DNA from: Akkermansiaceae bacterium
GTDB taxonomy: Bacteria > Verrucomicrobiota > Verrucomicrobiia > Verrucomicrobiales > Akkermansiaceae
Reading direction: 5' to 3'
Assembly: GCA_029287105.1 (NCBI GenBank)
Contig: JARFRT010000125.1
Span: forward strand, 1-6,846
DNA: 6,846 nucleotides
Part shown: positions 6,528-6,846 of the stretch, piece after piece
How the letters are laid out: each line of letters starts with the position of its first letter
Position numbering within the stretch: position 1 is the stretch's first letter
Translations under genes and position numbers: made by a program
The notes under the pieces: model-generated
The model's input: the letters and a program-made list of their open reading frames with translations, nothing else
Told to the model about the DNA's origin: nothing
The model's database searches: none

Positions 6528-6846
6528 TTATCCGTCCGTTTCCTGCCATTGATGCATGGTGCTCCACACATCCATCAGCGGGGCCTTATGCATCGGTGTT
6601 GAATAGGGTGCGTTTTTGTAGTTGTCGTAGTCGATGTTGACGCCATCGGCGACGGCCTGAATGTGGGGGTCGACGATGACGAAGTCGAAGGTATCGATGG
6701 GGATGCGGCGAATGTTGTTGGCCAACTGGAAGCCAACGACCGGATCCAGATTGGCGATCATCTTTATGCGGTGAGCGAGTACGTGAACAGCGATGCGGCA
6801 GGTGATAGCACCCTGCGGGTGTGTAACAAGGGATGCGTATCCAATC
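6528..6846 (-). CDS. Unrecognised protein, C-terminal 105 residues (5' end beyond window)
   Basis: The minus-strand frame ending in TAA at 6530-6528 stays open to the window's right edge, so the Met at 6761 need not be the start. The visible C-terminal part has no stop for 105 codons and strongly prefers G or C in third positions (for example runs of ATC, GTC, GAC, AAC), as the other genes here do, which supports real coding. I do not recognise a family. Visible features are 'FDFVIVDPHIQAVADG' and an Asp/Tyr/Asn-rich stretch 'NIDYDNYKNAPYSTP', with a polar C-terminus and no transmembrane helix. It does not show the R-H-R-Y residues of a tyrosine recombinase, though those would partly lie upstream. 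It is transcribed toward ssrA. Confidence 0.65.
   Translation of the reverse strand, partial: IGYASLVTHPQGAITCRIAVHVLAHRIKMIANLDPVVGFQLANNIRRIPIDTFDFVIVDPHIQAVADGVNIDYDNYKNAPYSTPMHKAPLMDVWSTMHQWQETDG

Overview
The window looks like chromosomal DNA from the Planctomycetota/Verrucomicrobiota group, and Verrucomicrobiota fits best. Three things point there: a HEAT-like protein ending in a c-type heme domain of the type common in those phyla, a secreted Cys-type sulfatase, and a di-heme peroxidase with a C-terminal tail of the 'FQTSxDLxNWT...FYR' kind often seen on exported verrucomicrobial proteins. The phylum assignment is inference from protein style; there is no rRNA here to confirm it.

Layout. 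Positions 1-888 (+) hold the 3' part of the heme-domain protein, cut by the left edge. It converges on a di-heme cytochrome c peroxidase/MauG-family gene (907-2292, -) with only 18 bp between them. Further right on the minus strand are a membrane-anchored protein-kinase-fold protein (2440-4113) and a secreted sulfatase (4151-5740). Transcription runs sulfatase -> kinase-like protein (37 bp gap) -> peroxidase (147 bp gap), so the first two are probably co-transcribed and the third may be. A 236 bp intergenic stretch carries a three-copy 11-bp repeat just upstream of the sulfatase. The divergent tmRNA gene ssrA (5977-6335, +) follows, with a clear tag reading frame (ADSNELALAA) and a strong intrinsic terminator. 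Between the terminator and the next gene lie short direct and inverted repeats. The window ends in the 3' part of an unrecognised minus-strand gene (6528-6846).

How the genes may work together. The sulfatase and both heme proteins should act outside the cytoplasmic membrane: sulfate-ester removal from polysaccharides, and electron transfer or peroxide reduction. The kinase-like protein spans the membrane once. Its kinase domain has lost the lysine and aspartate needed for catalysis, so it is best read as a pseudokinase receptor or scaffold, not an active kinase. A link between it and the sulfatase is suggested only by gene order. The most interesting points are the pseudokinase, its close pairing with the sulfatase, and the repeat cluster behind ssrA, a known integration hotspot for mobile elements. 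I did not find an integrase, transposase, CRISPR array or defence system.
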